From NCBI RefSeq assembly GCF_026683955.1, contig NZ_CP113343.1, positions 3,720,001 to 3,784,000 on the forward strand: a DNA stretch of 64,000 nucleotides, written 5' to 3'. The position numbers and the translations under genes were made by a program. The notes under the pieces are model-generated. The model ran no database searches. It had not been told where the DNA came from and saw only the letters and a list, made by a program, of their open reading frames with translations. The DNA is from Arthrobacter sp. MMS18-M83 (GTDB lineage: Bacteria; Actinomycetota; Actinomycetes; Actinomycetales; Micrococcaceae). Below, one piece after another: positions 38,146 to 47,547 of the stretch. Position 1 is the stretch's first letter; the number at the start of each line of letters is the position of its first letter.

Positions 38146-38149
<4 letters not shown>
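36281..38149 (+). CDS. Fused ABC permease-ATPase (DppC-DppD type)
   Basis: A 622-residue fusion. Residues 1-285 are a DppC-type permease with N-terminal helix AIISIAWLMIVITAAVLAPT, the GTDAFGRDVLSRLLHG segment and EAA loop EAAKISGLGDNAIIFRHVVP. A basic linker (about 286-325) leads to a DppD-type ATPase: Walker A GESGSGKT near 367-378, Q-loop MIFQEPMAAL, signature ISGGMAQRVGI near 484, Walker B LLADEPTTALD near 505, switch His in LVTHDWG near 540, and a C-terminal oligopeptide-transporter extension (HPEHPYTKALL). Such fusions are found in actinobacterial importers. It overlaps both neighbours by 1 and 4 bp. Confidence 0.9.
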
Positions 38150-38997
<848 letters not shown>

Positions 38998-39077
38998 GAA
39001 GCCGCGCCCCATCGTGGCGCAACCTCGGTCTGACATCTTCGACGATTCTTGAGAGATTTTGAAAGAGAGCACTATTC

Positions 39078-39902
39078 ATGGCATGGATCGACCTCCTAGG
39101 CAACGACATTCACTACACCGACACCGGATCAGGGGACCCCGTCGTCATGATCCATGGGCACGGCTCATCAGCGGCGTGCTGGGAACCCCACATCCAGGAG
39201 TTGTCCAAGCGGTACCGTGTGCTGGCATATGACAGCTATGACCACGGTTTCTCCTCCAATTCGCCCCGGAACGGTGGTGGCGGCCCCGACCGTGTCAACG
39301 AACTCGAGAACTTCCTCCGAAAACTTGGCATCGAACGTCCGGTCCTCATGGGGCAGTCCATGGGCGGCATGACGGTCCTGCGCTGGGCCATCCGGCACCC
39401 GGCTGAAGCGGAGGCCCTGGTGGTCTGTGGCATGGGCTGGCCCATAATGGCCAGGCCCGGCAACGTCATGAGCGCACTGGATGCCCAGGAGCGGATCTGG
39501 CTCAGCGTGGGTGAATCCTTTACTCCCGAATGGGTTGAAGCAAACCCGATGGAATATGAGCGCTACATCCGGATCCGGTCCACCGCAACGGCAATCGAAG
39601 CTGCCCGGCACCCCCGTCCCACGGATTTGTCCAAGACAGGCTGGGACCGCCAGGACCCGAAGGTTGAGGAAGGCCTGCGGGCTGTCGCCAGCGCGCTGCT
39701 GCTGTTCGTTGGGTCGAAGGAAGCCCCGGCCATCGCCGAGGGGGTGCACAACGTTCATTCACTGGTTCCGCACAGCAGGATGGTTGTCGCCGAGGGCGCC
39801 GCGCACAACGCCTACTACCAGCAGCGCGACCTGCTACTGAGGTCACTCGAGGAAATCCTTGCTGCCAAACCCTCCGTTCTCGACAGTACAACGCCTGTAT
39901 AG
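39078..39902 (+). CDS. Alpha/beta hydrolase
   Basis: A 274-residue cytoplasmic alpha/beta-hydrolase-1 protein. The oxyanion strand has VVMIHGHGSSAACW, the nucleophile elbow is LMGQSMGGMTVLRW, and the likely catalytic His is in EGAAHNAYYQQ. Candidates for the acid lie in ALLLFVGSKEAPAIAEG, where the usual Asp (as in G..D) is replaced by Glu or shifted. It is 80 bp after the importer operon on the same strand. It could be another carboxylesterase, a lactonase or a C-C hydrolase for the imported compound; the sequence does not decide. Confidence 0.8.
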   Translation: MAWIDLLGNDIHYTDTGSGDPVVMIHGHGSSAACWEPHIQELSKRYRVLAYDSYDHGFSSNSPRNGGGGPDRVNELENFLRKLGIERPVLMGQSMGGMTVLRWAIRHPAEAEALVVCGMGWPIMARPGNVMSALDAQERIWLSVGESFTPEWVEANPMEYERYIRIRSTATAIEAARHPRPTDLSKTGWDRQDPKVEEGLRAVASALLLFVGSKEAPAIAEGVHNVHSLVPHSRMVVAEGAAHNAYYQQRDLLLRSLEEILAAKPSVLDSTTPV

Positions 39903-40017
39903 GCCTACCGTGATGCCCAGAGCCAGGTATCCGGACCGGTCCTCAACCGCAGGCAGACCAAACGATGGACTTCGAAAGGGCGAGTGCATAAAAACCCACG
40001 GCAGGGGTGGGCGCCGG

Positions 40018-40361
40018 TTGGTGCTCATAGGCTCCAACGCGTCCAGGGACATGTCGCCTGCGTTGTGGAACTTCTCAAGCACCTCGGAAACGACTGGACG
40101 TATGAAGCATGGGACGTCCCCGCAAACAACGACATGTCAGCCATCCACGAAGGGATGCTGGCACCTGACGTTGTGGCAGCCAACGTCTGCTGTGCAGTGC
40201 ATCGCGGGCCGTGTGTCCGCCTAAAGGAGGCGTACAACGCGATCGACGAGTGGATGGCGGCGAATCGTCGAGAGTCTGCCGGGTACTCCTGGGAGATTTA
40301 CGGAGATCCAATGCCGGACCCAGCCCAAACTGAGCCGACAATCGTGCGCCTCCTTAAGTAG
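40018..40361 (+). pseudogene. Chimeric relic: shikimate-dehydrogenase-like N-terminus joined to a GyrI-like C-terminus
   Basis: The first part reads LVLIGSNASRDMSPALWN, then after a one-base shift (near 40068) ELLKHLGNDWTYEAWDVPAN and APDVVAANV. This is collinear with the gene at 25967-26803 (LIGSDASHAMSASLWN, TWRYEAWDVPAG, EGDVVAANI). At about 40190 the frame passes without a break into VHRGPCVRLKEAYNAIDEWM and SAGYSWEIYGDPMPDPAQTE, the C-terminal end of a MerR-associated GyrI-like effector domain. So two unrelated gene pieces were joined by a deletion or recombination. It has no plausible function now. Confidence 0.75.
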
Positions 40362-40545
40362 GAGTCAACGGGGGACAGCGCCGCCAATCCCTGTTGCCTG
40401 CTTGAATCCGGAATTCTACGGGTCGGTCTCCGACAGCAGTGCACGGAGACAGCCCGATGAACGGGCCGGGATTCTCTGACGGCCTGGGGCTAGTTTTGGT
40501 CCGCGGGGTAATCCCCAGCCGGTTATGGGACAGGGAGCAGAAACC

Positions 40546-40549
40546 CTAG
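40546..40549. repeat. Target-site duplication CTAG, left copy
   Basis: CTAG directly flanks the left inverted repeat of the IS element and is repeated at 42369-42372. A palindromic CTAG-like target is typical of IS1182-family elements. Confidence 0.75.
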
Positions 40550-42368
40550 GAGACTGCTGAACTAAGTGCTTTGTAGGGCTGGTCCGTGGCGTTCGCTGTC
40601 GGGCCAGCCCTTCCTTTTGTGGGTTGGGGTTTCTGGGGTTGAAGTATTTTGGGTGGTTCCGGGCTTTTGGTGCCTGTGGCCGGGTAGTGGGTGTTGTTTT
40701 GGCGGGCTGTGAGAGGCCTGGTCCTGGTTTCCGGTTCAAGCGATGGCCCAGGACCCCTGTTCGCTGGTGAGTCCGAGCTTCAGGAGGCGGCGGAGGTTCA
40801 GTCCGGCGATCCGTAGCTGGAGCCAGGCGTTGTTCCGGTTGATGCCGCGGTGGGGAACCCGTCGGTTGCCGCGGGTGAGCCATGCGATGGACCGTTCGAC
40901 CATGGGCCGGTGGGTGCGGTAGTCGTCCTGGAAGGCCGGGTTCTTGGCGCGTTGGCGGTGTTGCCGTTGCAGCGCGTCATGTTCGTGGAGAACGATTTTG
41001 TGTCCTCGCGGTGAGGCGGTGCATCGGTGCCGGAGGGGGCAGCCTGTGCAGGCGGCGCCGAACGTGACCCGTCGTTTGGTGGTGATGTTGCGGGTGAGTC
41101 CGTGCGGGCAGGTCATGGTGCCGGCTGCTTCGTCGACGGTGAAGTCATCGAGGGTGAATCCGCCTTCGACTGCTGGGCGGAGGGGCCAGGGTTTGATCAC
41201 CGGGGTGTGGCCGGTGCCGGCCAGAGCGGCGAGCATGTCCCCCGTGCCGTAGGCCGAGTCGGCCAGGACGTCCAGGCTGGTGCCGGCGATCGTGGAATCC
41301 ATGCCGATCAGCCGGGCACCGACGGCCCCGTCGCTGTTTTCCGGGCCGGAGGCCTTGGTCAGTTCCGCGGCGGTGATCAGCCCGGTGTCGGGTTCGATCA
41401 CGATGTGGGCCTTGTATCCGTCCTGCTGCCGGGACTGTGTCTTGTGCGCGTGCCGGGTGTCGGGGTCAACGGTGGAGATCATCCGGTCCGGGGCGACCTT
41501 CCGGGCGATCCGCCACCGCCCGTCGGTCCCGTCGGAGTCCTCGGCCGGTTCCACGTCCTGCCCGGCGACCAGGGCCAGCAGAGCGTAGGCATCAGCAGCC
41601 TTTCCGTCCAGCGTTTCGGGATCGACCGCGGCCAGCAACGCCAGGGCGTCGGTGACCAGCGCGGAGATCAGCCCGTCTTTGGCGTCCTGGTCATCCCAGG
41701 CGATTCCGGCTTACCCGTGCGGATGTAGTCATAGCCCGTGGCGTGGGCGGTCACGAGTTCTTGTCCGCCCGGGATGTCCCGGCCGAAGCGGCGGACCGCG
41801 GCGATCAGCTGCGTGATCGTGTCCTGCCTCGCGACCGCGTCATCCAGGACCGTTGAATCCACCGCTCTGCGGCGCTTGCCCGTCAAAGCCCCGGTTTCCG
41901 CGACGACTTTGGCGATGGCTTCCATGATCCGGTGCGGATCCGACGAGGCGGCCAGCCGCTTTCGCCAGTACGTCAACGTGCTCGGATGGAACGCGGTATC
42001 AGTCAGCCCGTACCCGCACGCGGCCTTCCACCTCAGATCGAAGGTCAGTGCATCGGCTGTTTCCCGGTCAGAGAGGCCCTGCAATGCCTGCAGCACCCGC
42101 ACCGACCCGATGACCGGCGACGGAACCGACGGCCTGCCCCGCCGCGACGGAAACAGATCCTCCATCATCGAATCCGGAAACAACCGCCCCCGATGCTTGG
42201 CCAGAAAAGCGAAAACACTGCCCGGAGCCAACAACTCCCCGGCCAGTGCCTCCACATCCAAATACCCGCGTTGCGCGTCCTCGCGTCCCTGCATAAGACC
42301 AGTCTTAACCACCAGACCCATCAGTCCAGTCGACGCGCCCCACATCCGCCGATTAGTTCAGCAGTCTC
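40550..42368 (-). mobile_element. IS1182-type insertion sequence (1819 bp)
   Basis: Bounded by a perfect 16-bp terminal inverted repeat, GAGACTGCTGAACTAA at 40550-40565 and its complement at 42353-42368, and flanked by CTAG on both sides. The single transposase gene runs on the minus strand. Both the exact ends and the intact target duplication point to a recent insertion. Joining the flanks gives back non-coding sequence, so no recognised gene was interrupted. Confidence 0.88.
40736..42294 (-). pseudogene. IS1182-family transposase, one frameshift
   Basis: DDE transposase in two frames. The N-terminal part from ATG 42292-42294 (MQGREDAQRGYLDVEALAGE, GRPSVPSPVIGSVRVLQALQ, RKRLAASSDPHRIMEAI, RAVDSTVLDDAVA with the first Asp) ends in a stop at about 41668. 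The C-terminal part continues in another frame from IAWDDQDAKDGLISALVTDA through VLADSAYGTG (second Asp), the CP-HG and C-x2-C region TCPHGL...CTGCPLRHRC, and RPMVERSIAWLTRG (Glu). The shift is at about 41704 (GAATCG where GAAATCG would restore the frame). Without a programmed shift the element cannot move by itself. Confidence 0.85.
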
Positions 42369-42372
42369 CTAG
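42369..42372. repeat. Target-site duplication CTAG, right copy
   Basis: Right copy of the 4-bp duplication flanking the IS1182-type element; see the left copy at 40546-40549. Confidence 0.75.
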
Positions 42373-42796
42373 GGCGGCGCGATATTCGCCGCGCACATCA
42401 TGGTTTACCGGAGGTTGCCTCTCCGAATAGCCGCGTGGGACCGGCGCCAGCGCGGGGCCATCTGCGTCGCCGGTCGCTCATGATGTTCTCAGATCTCACC
42501 CTGACACTCTGAGGGCCATAAAACCGGCGCGGGGGGCCCGATAACCATCGAAACAGTCCGAAGAATCGGGATTCATTGGACCTCGCTCGTGGCAGGGATG
42601 GCTAAATCACCTCTCGCGGCGCGGCAGGTGGCTGAAGAAGATTTAGGGCTCGGGCGACGAGCGAATCCCGCCTGGTCAGGCGCCCCGACGTCAGATTGGG
42701 CTGTAGGTCAGCAAGGCAACGGCGACATGGAGCTGTGGAATCATGGTGGCCGCCGAGAAGCCTCACGGTACAGATCGATCTGCTAGCGGGCGAGAT
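42373..42796. other. Intergenic region without recognised gene
   Basis: About 420 bp between the IS element and the sdaA remnant. No open frame resembles a known family. At its end TTCAGCATTCGG occurs twice in tandem (about 42797-42820), overlapping the sdaA stop. Confidence 0.55.
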
Positions 42797-42809
42797 TTCA
42801 GCATTCGGT

Positions 42810-43246
42810 TCAGCATTCGGTGACGTTGACGGCGAGTCCGCCGCGCGAGGTTTCCTTGTACTTGCTCTTCATGTCCGCGCCGGTTTCGCACATGGTCTTG
42901 ATGGCGGTGTCGAGGGAAACATGGTGGATCCCATCGCCGCGGAGGCTAATCCTGGCAGCGTTGATGGCTTTGTTGCTGGCCGCGGCGTTGCGCTCGATGC
43001 AGGGGATCTGGACGACTCCTCCCACGGGGTCGCACGTGAGGCCAAGGTTGTGTTCGATGCCTATTTCGGCGGCATTCTCCACTTGTTGTGGAGTACCGCC
43101 GAGGATTTCGCAGAGTGCGCCGGCCGCCATGGAGCAGGCTGAGCCGACTTCGCCTTGGCAGCCGACTTCAGCGCCGGAAGAGGCGTTGGTTTTGAACAGG
43201 GCGCCGATGGCTGCCGCGGTCAGGAGGAACCGGGCGACGTGTTCTT
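42810..43246 (-). pseudogene. sdaA: 3' fragment of L-serine ammonia-lyase (sdaA)
   Basis: The last 140-145 codons of an iron-sulfur L-serine dehydratase: [77 protein letters not shown], and the C-terminal [19 protein letters not shown]. Three of the usual Fe-S/active-site Cys ([24 protein letters not shown]) survive, but the N-terminal two thirds, with the beta domain, is gone. The upstream sequence becomes the end of the AsnC-type gene at about 43247. It is a truncated relic with no start of its own. Confidence 0.85.
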
Positions 43247-44263
43247 CCGGCCGAAACCTGAGCCGGTCTCCGGGTAGGGGTGCACGAAGCCGAGGGTGGC
43301 CCGGCCGTTTTCGTCGATGAGCCTGCCAAGGTGTTTGCTCATCCCGAAAACCACGCTTCGATCCACGATCCTGGCGCTGGGGACGGCTGCTTCCAGGGCT
43401 GCTTCGAACCGCATGACGTCGGTGAGCTCCCGCAGCCAAACGGCGACCACCATGTTGTACTGGCTTGCCACGGCCAGTGCCGTCCGGGCCTCGGGAATCC
43501 GTGCCATGAGCCCATGCATTTGCTCGATGTGTTTGGCCGGGGTGCGGACGAAGTACCAGGCATAGACGGGCCACCCGGTGCCGCTACGGGCCACGTCGGT
43601 CCGGATCCGCACTCTGCCCTCGGCGCGCATCCTGGCCAGGCCGTCAGCCACCCGCTGTTCGCTGAGCCCGTGTTCGGCAGCGATACGGCTGATGGGGCGG
43701 CGACCGTCCTCGATGAGGCAATGCATGAGGGCCATTTCCACATCGGGATGTACTGTCCGCGGCGCCCGCGCCCGGGGCGGCTTGGGCTTGGCGATCTTAG
43801 CCGCCTCCTGCGTCGAGAGGGCGCGCAGCCTCCAGTCGGAAGCTTCCATGATCAGTTCGGTGACCAGGTGCGTCTGGGTGTTCCGGACTCCTTCCAGTGC
43901 GCCGATTTGATTGGTCACCACATCCCAAACAGCCCTGGGGTTCTCTGCCAGCACCGTGGCTAGCAGGTCCCGCCCACCGGAGGTGTGGTCAAGGGTCATG
44001 ACAGCGGGTAGTTGCGCCATCTGCTGTGCTACTTCGCCCGTGTGCTGGGGCATACAGGTGATATCCACCAACGCTGAAGCACCTGCGGGGAAAATTCCAG
44101 TTACCCACGCCAGACCACGCTCCCGAAGGGACTCCCAGCGGCGGGCAAGCGTCACGGCGTCGACGCCAATTACCGGGGCCAACTCACTCCACGATGCCCG
44201 GCCCTCGATCTGCAAAGCATGGATAATGCGCTCCTCAAGGGGACCGAGCATGTATTCCTTCAT
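43220..44263 (-). CDS. Double-domain Lrp/AsnC-family regulator, 3' end altered by an sdaA fragment
   Basis: A 347-residue regulator with two Lrp/AsnC units. HTH 1 is near residues 6-50 ([34 protein letters not shown]), HTH 2 near 175-225 ([36 protein letters not shown]); each is followed by a RAM-like ligand domain. It parallels the 339-residue protein at 57054-58073 through [19 protein letters not shown]. The final residues after SGFGRKN derive from the sdaA remnant. The start at ATG 44261-44263 is chosen by alignment with that paralogue; longer in-frame starts exist. It is divergent from the MFS-M20 genes, which it likely regulates in response to an amino acid (inference). Confidence 0.82.
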   Translation of the reverse strand: MKEYMLGPLEERIIHALQIEGRASWSELAPVIGVDAVTLARRWESLRERGLAWVTGIFPAGASALVDITCMPQHTGEVAQQMAQLPAVMTLDHTSGGRDLLATVLAENPRAVWDVVTNQIGALEGVRNTQTHLVTELIMEASDWRLRALSTQEAAKIAKPKPPRARAPRTVHPDVEMALMHCLIEDGRRPISRIAAEHGLSEQRVADGLARMRAEGRVRIRTDVARSGTGWPVYAWYFVRTPAKHIEQMHGLMARIPEARTALAVASQYNMVVAVWLRELTDVMRFEAALEAAVPSARIVDRSVVFGMSKHLGRLIDENGRATLGFVHPYPETGSGFGRKNTSPGSS

Positions 44264-44366
44264 AAATGAAAGACTATCCTTAGAAAACTGCGACTTCATC
44301 GGTCGGAAACACGCTGCCGCCATGATTGTGTGATCCCGTTCACTACTCATTAATATCGGAGTGCAT
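44264..44366. promoter_or_regulatory. Divergent spacer between AsnC-type regulator and MFS gene
   Basis: A 103-bp region with AT-rich stretches (about 44264-44290 and 44340-44360), placed where both genes must have their promoters. The AsnC-type protein probably binds here. No exact site is claimed. Confidence 0.4.
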
Positions 44367-45815
44367 ATGCGTTCACTTGCGCAGACCTCAAAGCCGGCTG
44401 GGGGAGTTGTTGGCTTCTTGGTCGTCATGGAGCTCGGCAGCGGTATCCTGCAGGGCTGGCTGAGTCCGCTGTTTTCCTCGATCGGACAGCATTACGGTGT
44501 GTCGGCCGCAGCCCTGAACTGGATCAGCGCGGCCTACCTGCTGTCGACGGTGCTGGTGGTCCCTTTGCTTTCGAAGCTGGGAGACATCTTCGGCCACAAG
44601 CGTCTCCTGATGATCTCCACAGCAATCGTTGCCGGGGCGTCGGTCCTGGTGGCGCTGGCGCCGAGCTACGAGCTGTTCCTCTTGGGCCGGGCCATCCAGG
44701 CGCCGTTGGCTGTCTTTCTTCCCCTTGAATTCGCAATCGTTCATCAGCGCAACTCGGAGCGTTCAGGCCGAAGCATCGGCAGGCTGGTAGCGGCCTTGAC
44801 GTTGGGGGCGACGCTGGGCGGGTTGCTGTCCGGCTTTGTCCTCGACGCCACAGGCAGCCTCTCGGTAGCGCTGCTCATGCCGGCCATCTTCGTTGCCCTC
44901 TGCGTTCCAGGTGTCGCGATCTTCGTGAAGGAGAGCCCGCTGCGGACCCAGGGCCGGGTTGATTACCTCGGAGCACTACTGCTTGGCGGTGGCTTGGTCG
45001 CCGTACTGGGCAGCGCCTCCAATCTTGCGACATGGCCTCCGCTGGCCACAGCCGCAGCAATGCTCGTGGGCGGCATCCTGCTGGTGGCCTGGGTGGTGTC
45101 CGCCCGCCGCATCCAACATCCACTTGTGGACCTGAACATGCTGCTCCGCGGCGGCATTGGACTGCCGATCTTCGTCGCGTTCCTCTACGGCGCACAACTG
45201 TTTGGCGCCCAGGCACCCATCTCGGTCTACCTGCGCTCCGATCCTTCTACCCAAGGCTTTGGTTTCGGTGCGTCCGCGTCCACTGCCGGGCTGGTACTGA
45301 GCGTCCTCGCCGTATCCGCTTTCGTCGGAGCTTCGCTGGGTGACCTCGTTTCCAAAGTCTTGGGCGGTGCCCGCACCGTTGCCTTGGGCGGCCTGCTTGG
45401 GGCCATCGCCTTCGCGTTGATGATCCTGGTTCCGGGAAATCTGCTGACCTTCGGAGTGTGGCTCGCCATCTCCGGCCTCGGGTCGGGCCTCATCAGCAGC
45501 TCGCTGCCAACCCTGGTAGTCCAGCGCGCCAAGGCCGATTCCGTCGGCATCGCTTCCGGGCTCTACAACACTGCACGCACTGCCGCAGGCGGCGTTGCCG
45601 GAGCGCTCTTCGCTCTGCTGATGTCCGCCCTTTCAACACCCACAGCAACCGGCGCCCGCGCGGCCACGCAGTTTTCCTTCCACGCCGTGTGGTGGATCTG
45701 CGCCGGACTCTCCATCGCTTTCGCCGTCGCCGTCCTCTTCATCAAGCGCGCACAAGTCGACGCTCCAGCCGCCCAGCCGACCGCCGTTGTCGAAGCCCTC
45801 GAACCCATCAACTAA
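44367..45815 (+). CDS. MFS transporter (DHA2/EmrB-like)
   Basis: A 482-residue MFS protein with probably fourteen helices. Typical: ALNWISAAYLLSTVLVVPLL, KLGDIFGHKRLLM between TM2 and TM3, GRAIQAPLAVFLPLEFAIVH, GRLVAALTLGATLGGLLSGF, VQRAKADSVGIASGLYNTAR. ATG at 44367 is preferred; a GTG six bases upstream is possible. It lies in one transcription unit with the M20 amidohydrolase, so it could take up the amide substrate or export a product (inference). Confidence 0.88.
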   Translation: MRSLAQTSKPAGGVVGFLVVMELGSGILQGWLSPLFSSIGQHYGVSAAALNWISAAYLLSTVLVVPLLSKLGDIFGHKRLLMISTAIVAGASVLVALAPSYELFLLGRAIQAPLAVFLPLEFAIVHQRNSERSGRSIGRLVAALTLGATLGGLLSGFVLDATGSLSVALLMPAIFVALCVPGVAIFVKESPLRTQGRVDYLGALLLGGGLVAVLGSASNLATWPPLATAAAMLVGGILLVAWVVSARRIQHPLVDLNMLLRGGIGLPIFVAFLYGAQLFGAQAPISVYLRSDPSTQGFGFGASASTAGLVLSVLAVSAFVGASLGDLVSKVLGGARTVALGGLLGAIAFALMILVPGNLLTFGVWLAISGLGSGLISSSLPTLVVQRAKADSVGIASGLYNTARTAAGGVAGALFALLMSALSTPTATGARAATQFSFHAVWWICAGLSIAFAVAVLFIKRAQVDAPAAQPTAVVEALEPIN

Positions 45816-45930
45816 CCGGATAAAGGAATACGATGACCATCTCCATGGACACCACGATCACCAGCCAGCAACTAACCGGATAAAGGAATACGATGACCAT
45901 CTCCATGGACACCACGATCACCAGCCAGCA
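45811..45930 (+). repeat. Exact 60-bp tandem duplication over the start of the M20 gene
   Basis: Bases 45811-45870 are repeated exactly at 45871-45930. The unit holds the end of the MFS gene stop, a ribosome-binding site (AAAGGAATACG), the ATG and the first 11 codons of the M20 gene. The upstream copy therefore encodes a 16-codon decoy, MTISMDTTITSQQLTG, which stops at the start of the second copy; the downstream copy opens the full gene. Confidence 0.95.
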
Positions 45931-47125
45931 ACTCCGCGAAATTGTAAGGACCTCCGTTGAGGACGCCGGGCCGTCACTCCTGGAACTCAGCCACAAGATC
46001 CATTCCCTGGCCGAGGTCTCCTGGGAAGAGCACCAATCAGCCTCGCTCGTTGCCACCTTCCTGCGTGAAAACGGCTTTGATGTTACCGAGGCCGCATACG
46101 GGGTACCCACTTCCGTCGAGGCCGTGTACGGCACCGGTGAGCTGACAGTCGTCGTCTGCGCCGAGTACGACGCACTGCCGGAAGTCGGCCACGCCTGCGG
46201 CCACAACATGATCGCCGCCGCAGGAGTCGGCGCCGCTCTGGCCCTCAAACCAGTGGCCGACGCCGCCGGAATGCGCATCAAGCTCCTGGGCACCCCGGCC
46301 GAAGAACACGGCGGAGGCAAAGTATCACTGCTACAGGCCGGCGCATGGGAAGACGCATCCTTCTCCCTCATGGTCCACGGTGCCACCGGCCCCGACCGCA
46401 GCGTCGCAGCCATGGGCGCCGCCGCCGTCGAACGATTTCAAGTGCAGTACAAAGGCAGCGAAGCCCACGCAGCCGGAGCACCAGACAAAGCCATCAACGC
46501 TGGAGCCGCCGCAAGCCTCGCCATGGTGAACATGGCCATGCTCCGCCAGCACCTCCCAGCGAACGCCAACATCAACGCCTTCATTTCCCACGGTGGAGGA
46601 GCCACCAACGTCATCGCCGGCGAAACCACACTTCAAGTGGAAGTCCGCGCCCGGGACATCGACGTATGGCGGGACCTCAAGCGCCGAGTGCTGGCATGCT
46701 TCGAAGGCGCCGCCATCGCCACCGGATGCACCTGGACGCACCACCAAACTGAACACCCCTACGCGCCGCTCAACACCCACGAAGGGCTGGGTAAGGCCTG
46801 GGACAGCAACATGGAGGAAATCGGCCGACCGGTCGACACGACCCCGATCTTCGGTGGCGGTTCCACGGACATGGGCAACGTCTCCCAAGTACTCCCTGCC
46901 CTGCACGGCATGGTCTCTGTCCGCAACAGCACCGCCGTGCCGCACCACCCAGACTTCACGGCGGCAGCATCGTCGCCCGAAGGCGACCAAATGGTTCTCG
47001 ACGGCGCGACCGTCATGGCCCTGACCGTCTTGGACGCCGCCCTCGACCCGGCACTCCGGGCTGAACTGCTGGAATTGCAGGCCGCCCGCGAACCGGGCGC
47101 CACGACAAGCACATTGGAAGCGTGA
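45893..47125 (+). CDS. M20-family amidohydrolase (aminoacylase/AbgB-like)
   Basis: A 410-residue zinc amidohydrolase of the M20D/aminoacylase group, which cuts N-acyl or N-aroyl amino acids. Metal-site motifs: VVVCAEYDALPEVGHACGHN (H100, C102, H104 region), GTPAEEHGGGK near 133-143, and the His in STAVPHHPDF. The lid/dimer domain has VQYKGSEAHAAGAPDKAINA. The start at 45893 is in the second of two identical 60-bp copies. It belongs with the MFS transporter and the divergent AsnC-type regulator; a released amino acid would be the signal (inference). Confidence 0.88.
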   Translation: MTISMDTTITSQQLREIVRTSVEDAGPSLLELSHKIHSLAEVSWEEHQSASLVATFLRENGFDVTEAAYGVPTSVEAVYGTGELTVVVCAEYDALPEVGHACGHNMIAAAGVGAALALKPVADAAGMRIKLLGTPAEEHGGGKVSLLQAGAWEDASFSLMVHGATGPDRSVAAMGAAAVERFQVQYKGSEAHAAGAPDKAINAGAAASLAMVNMAMLRQHLPANANINAFISHGGGATNVIAGETTLQVEVRARDIDVWRDLKRRVLACFEGAAIATGCTWTHHQTEHPYAPLNTHEGLGKAWDSNMEEIGRPVDTTPIFGGGSTDMGNVSQVLPALHGMVSVRNSTAVPHHPDFTAAASSPEGDQMVLDGATVMALTVLDAALDPALRAELLELQAAREPGATTSTLEA

Positions 47126-47490
47126 GCTAAGGCTTCCCAGCCGGAGTTGCGACGCAGACGCAGGGCTAGGGCCGTTTCGATGATCTGCAGGGTTCCTTCT
47201 CCGAGGCCGATGATCTCGGTCAAGAGGTCTTCCCTTGACCGGGTGATCAGTTGTCCCACGGAATTAACTCCGCCGCGCAGGAGGGCATTTGCGGCCCGCG
47301 ATGGCAGCGCCAGTTCAGTGATGGGACGAGCGCGGTTCAGTTCGCGTTCCCGGAGCATCCGGGCAGTCGGGCGCCTGTGGGTTGTCTTGACAGACGGGCC
47401 CGGCGGCAAGGCCCGGGATACTGACGGGGCGCCCGGATGTGTCGATGTGGCGTCGGGGCGCCCGGATATGTCGTGAGGGTCTGGTGTCAT
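46759..47490 (-). CDS. RNA polymerase alpha-CTD-like protein, 3' part antisense to the M20 gene
   Basis: A 243-codon frame. Residues about 45-115 contain RPITELALPSRAANALLRGG, VNSVGQLITRSREDLLTEII and GLGEGTLQIIETALALRL, the helix-hairpin-helix pattern of the RNA polymerase alpha C-terminal domain. There is no alpha-NTD. The N-terminus is a Pro/Thr-rich tail. After RRNSGWEALAHAS (about 47125) the frame runs antisense through the end of the M20 gene, so the natural stop was probably lost by a rearrangement. ATG 47488-47490 has GGAGAAG upstream. It could bind DNA or a regulator; the function is not known. Confidence 0.6.
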   Translation of the reverse strand: MTPDPHDISGRPDATSTHPGAPSVSRALPPGPSVKTTHRRPTARMLRERELNRARPITELALPSRAANALLRGGVNSVGQLITRSREDLLTEIIGLGEGTLQIIETALALRLRRNSGWEALAHASNVLVVAPGSRAACNSSSSARSAGSRAASKTVRAMTVAPSRTIWSPSGDDAAAVKSGWCGTAVLLRTETMPCRAGSTWETLPMSVEPPPKIGVVSTGRPISSMLLSQALPSPSWVLSGA

Positions 47491-47547
47491 GGTGCTTCTC
47501 CAGGCGCGGTCGGGTGCGTCAGTGACTGCGGGGAGGTTCGTATGCAC

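Noticed and set aside
38998..39030. Short hairpin GCGCC / GGCGC after the ABC ATPase gene
   Set aside because: Five-bp stem only and the next gene is close and on the same strand; not convincing as terminator.
40416..40883. Pro-rich 155-codon minus frame at the left part of the IS element
   Set aside because: Overlaps the transposase C-terminus out of frame and includes the IS terminal repeat; no independent support.
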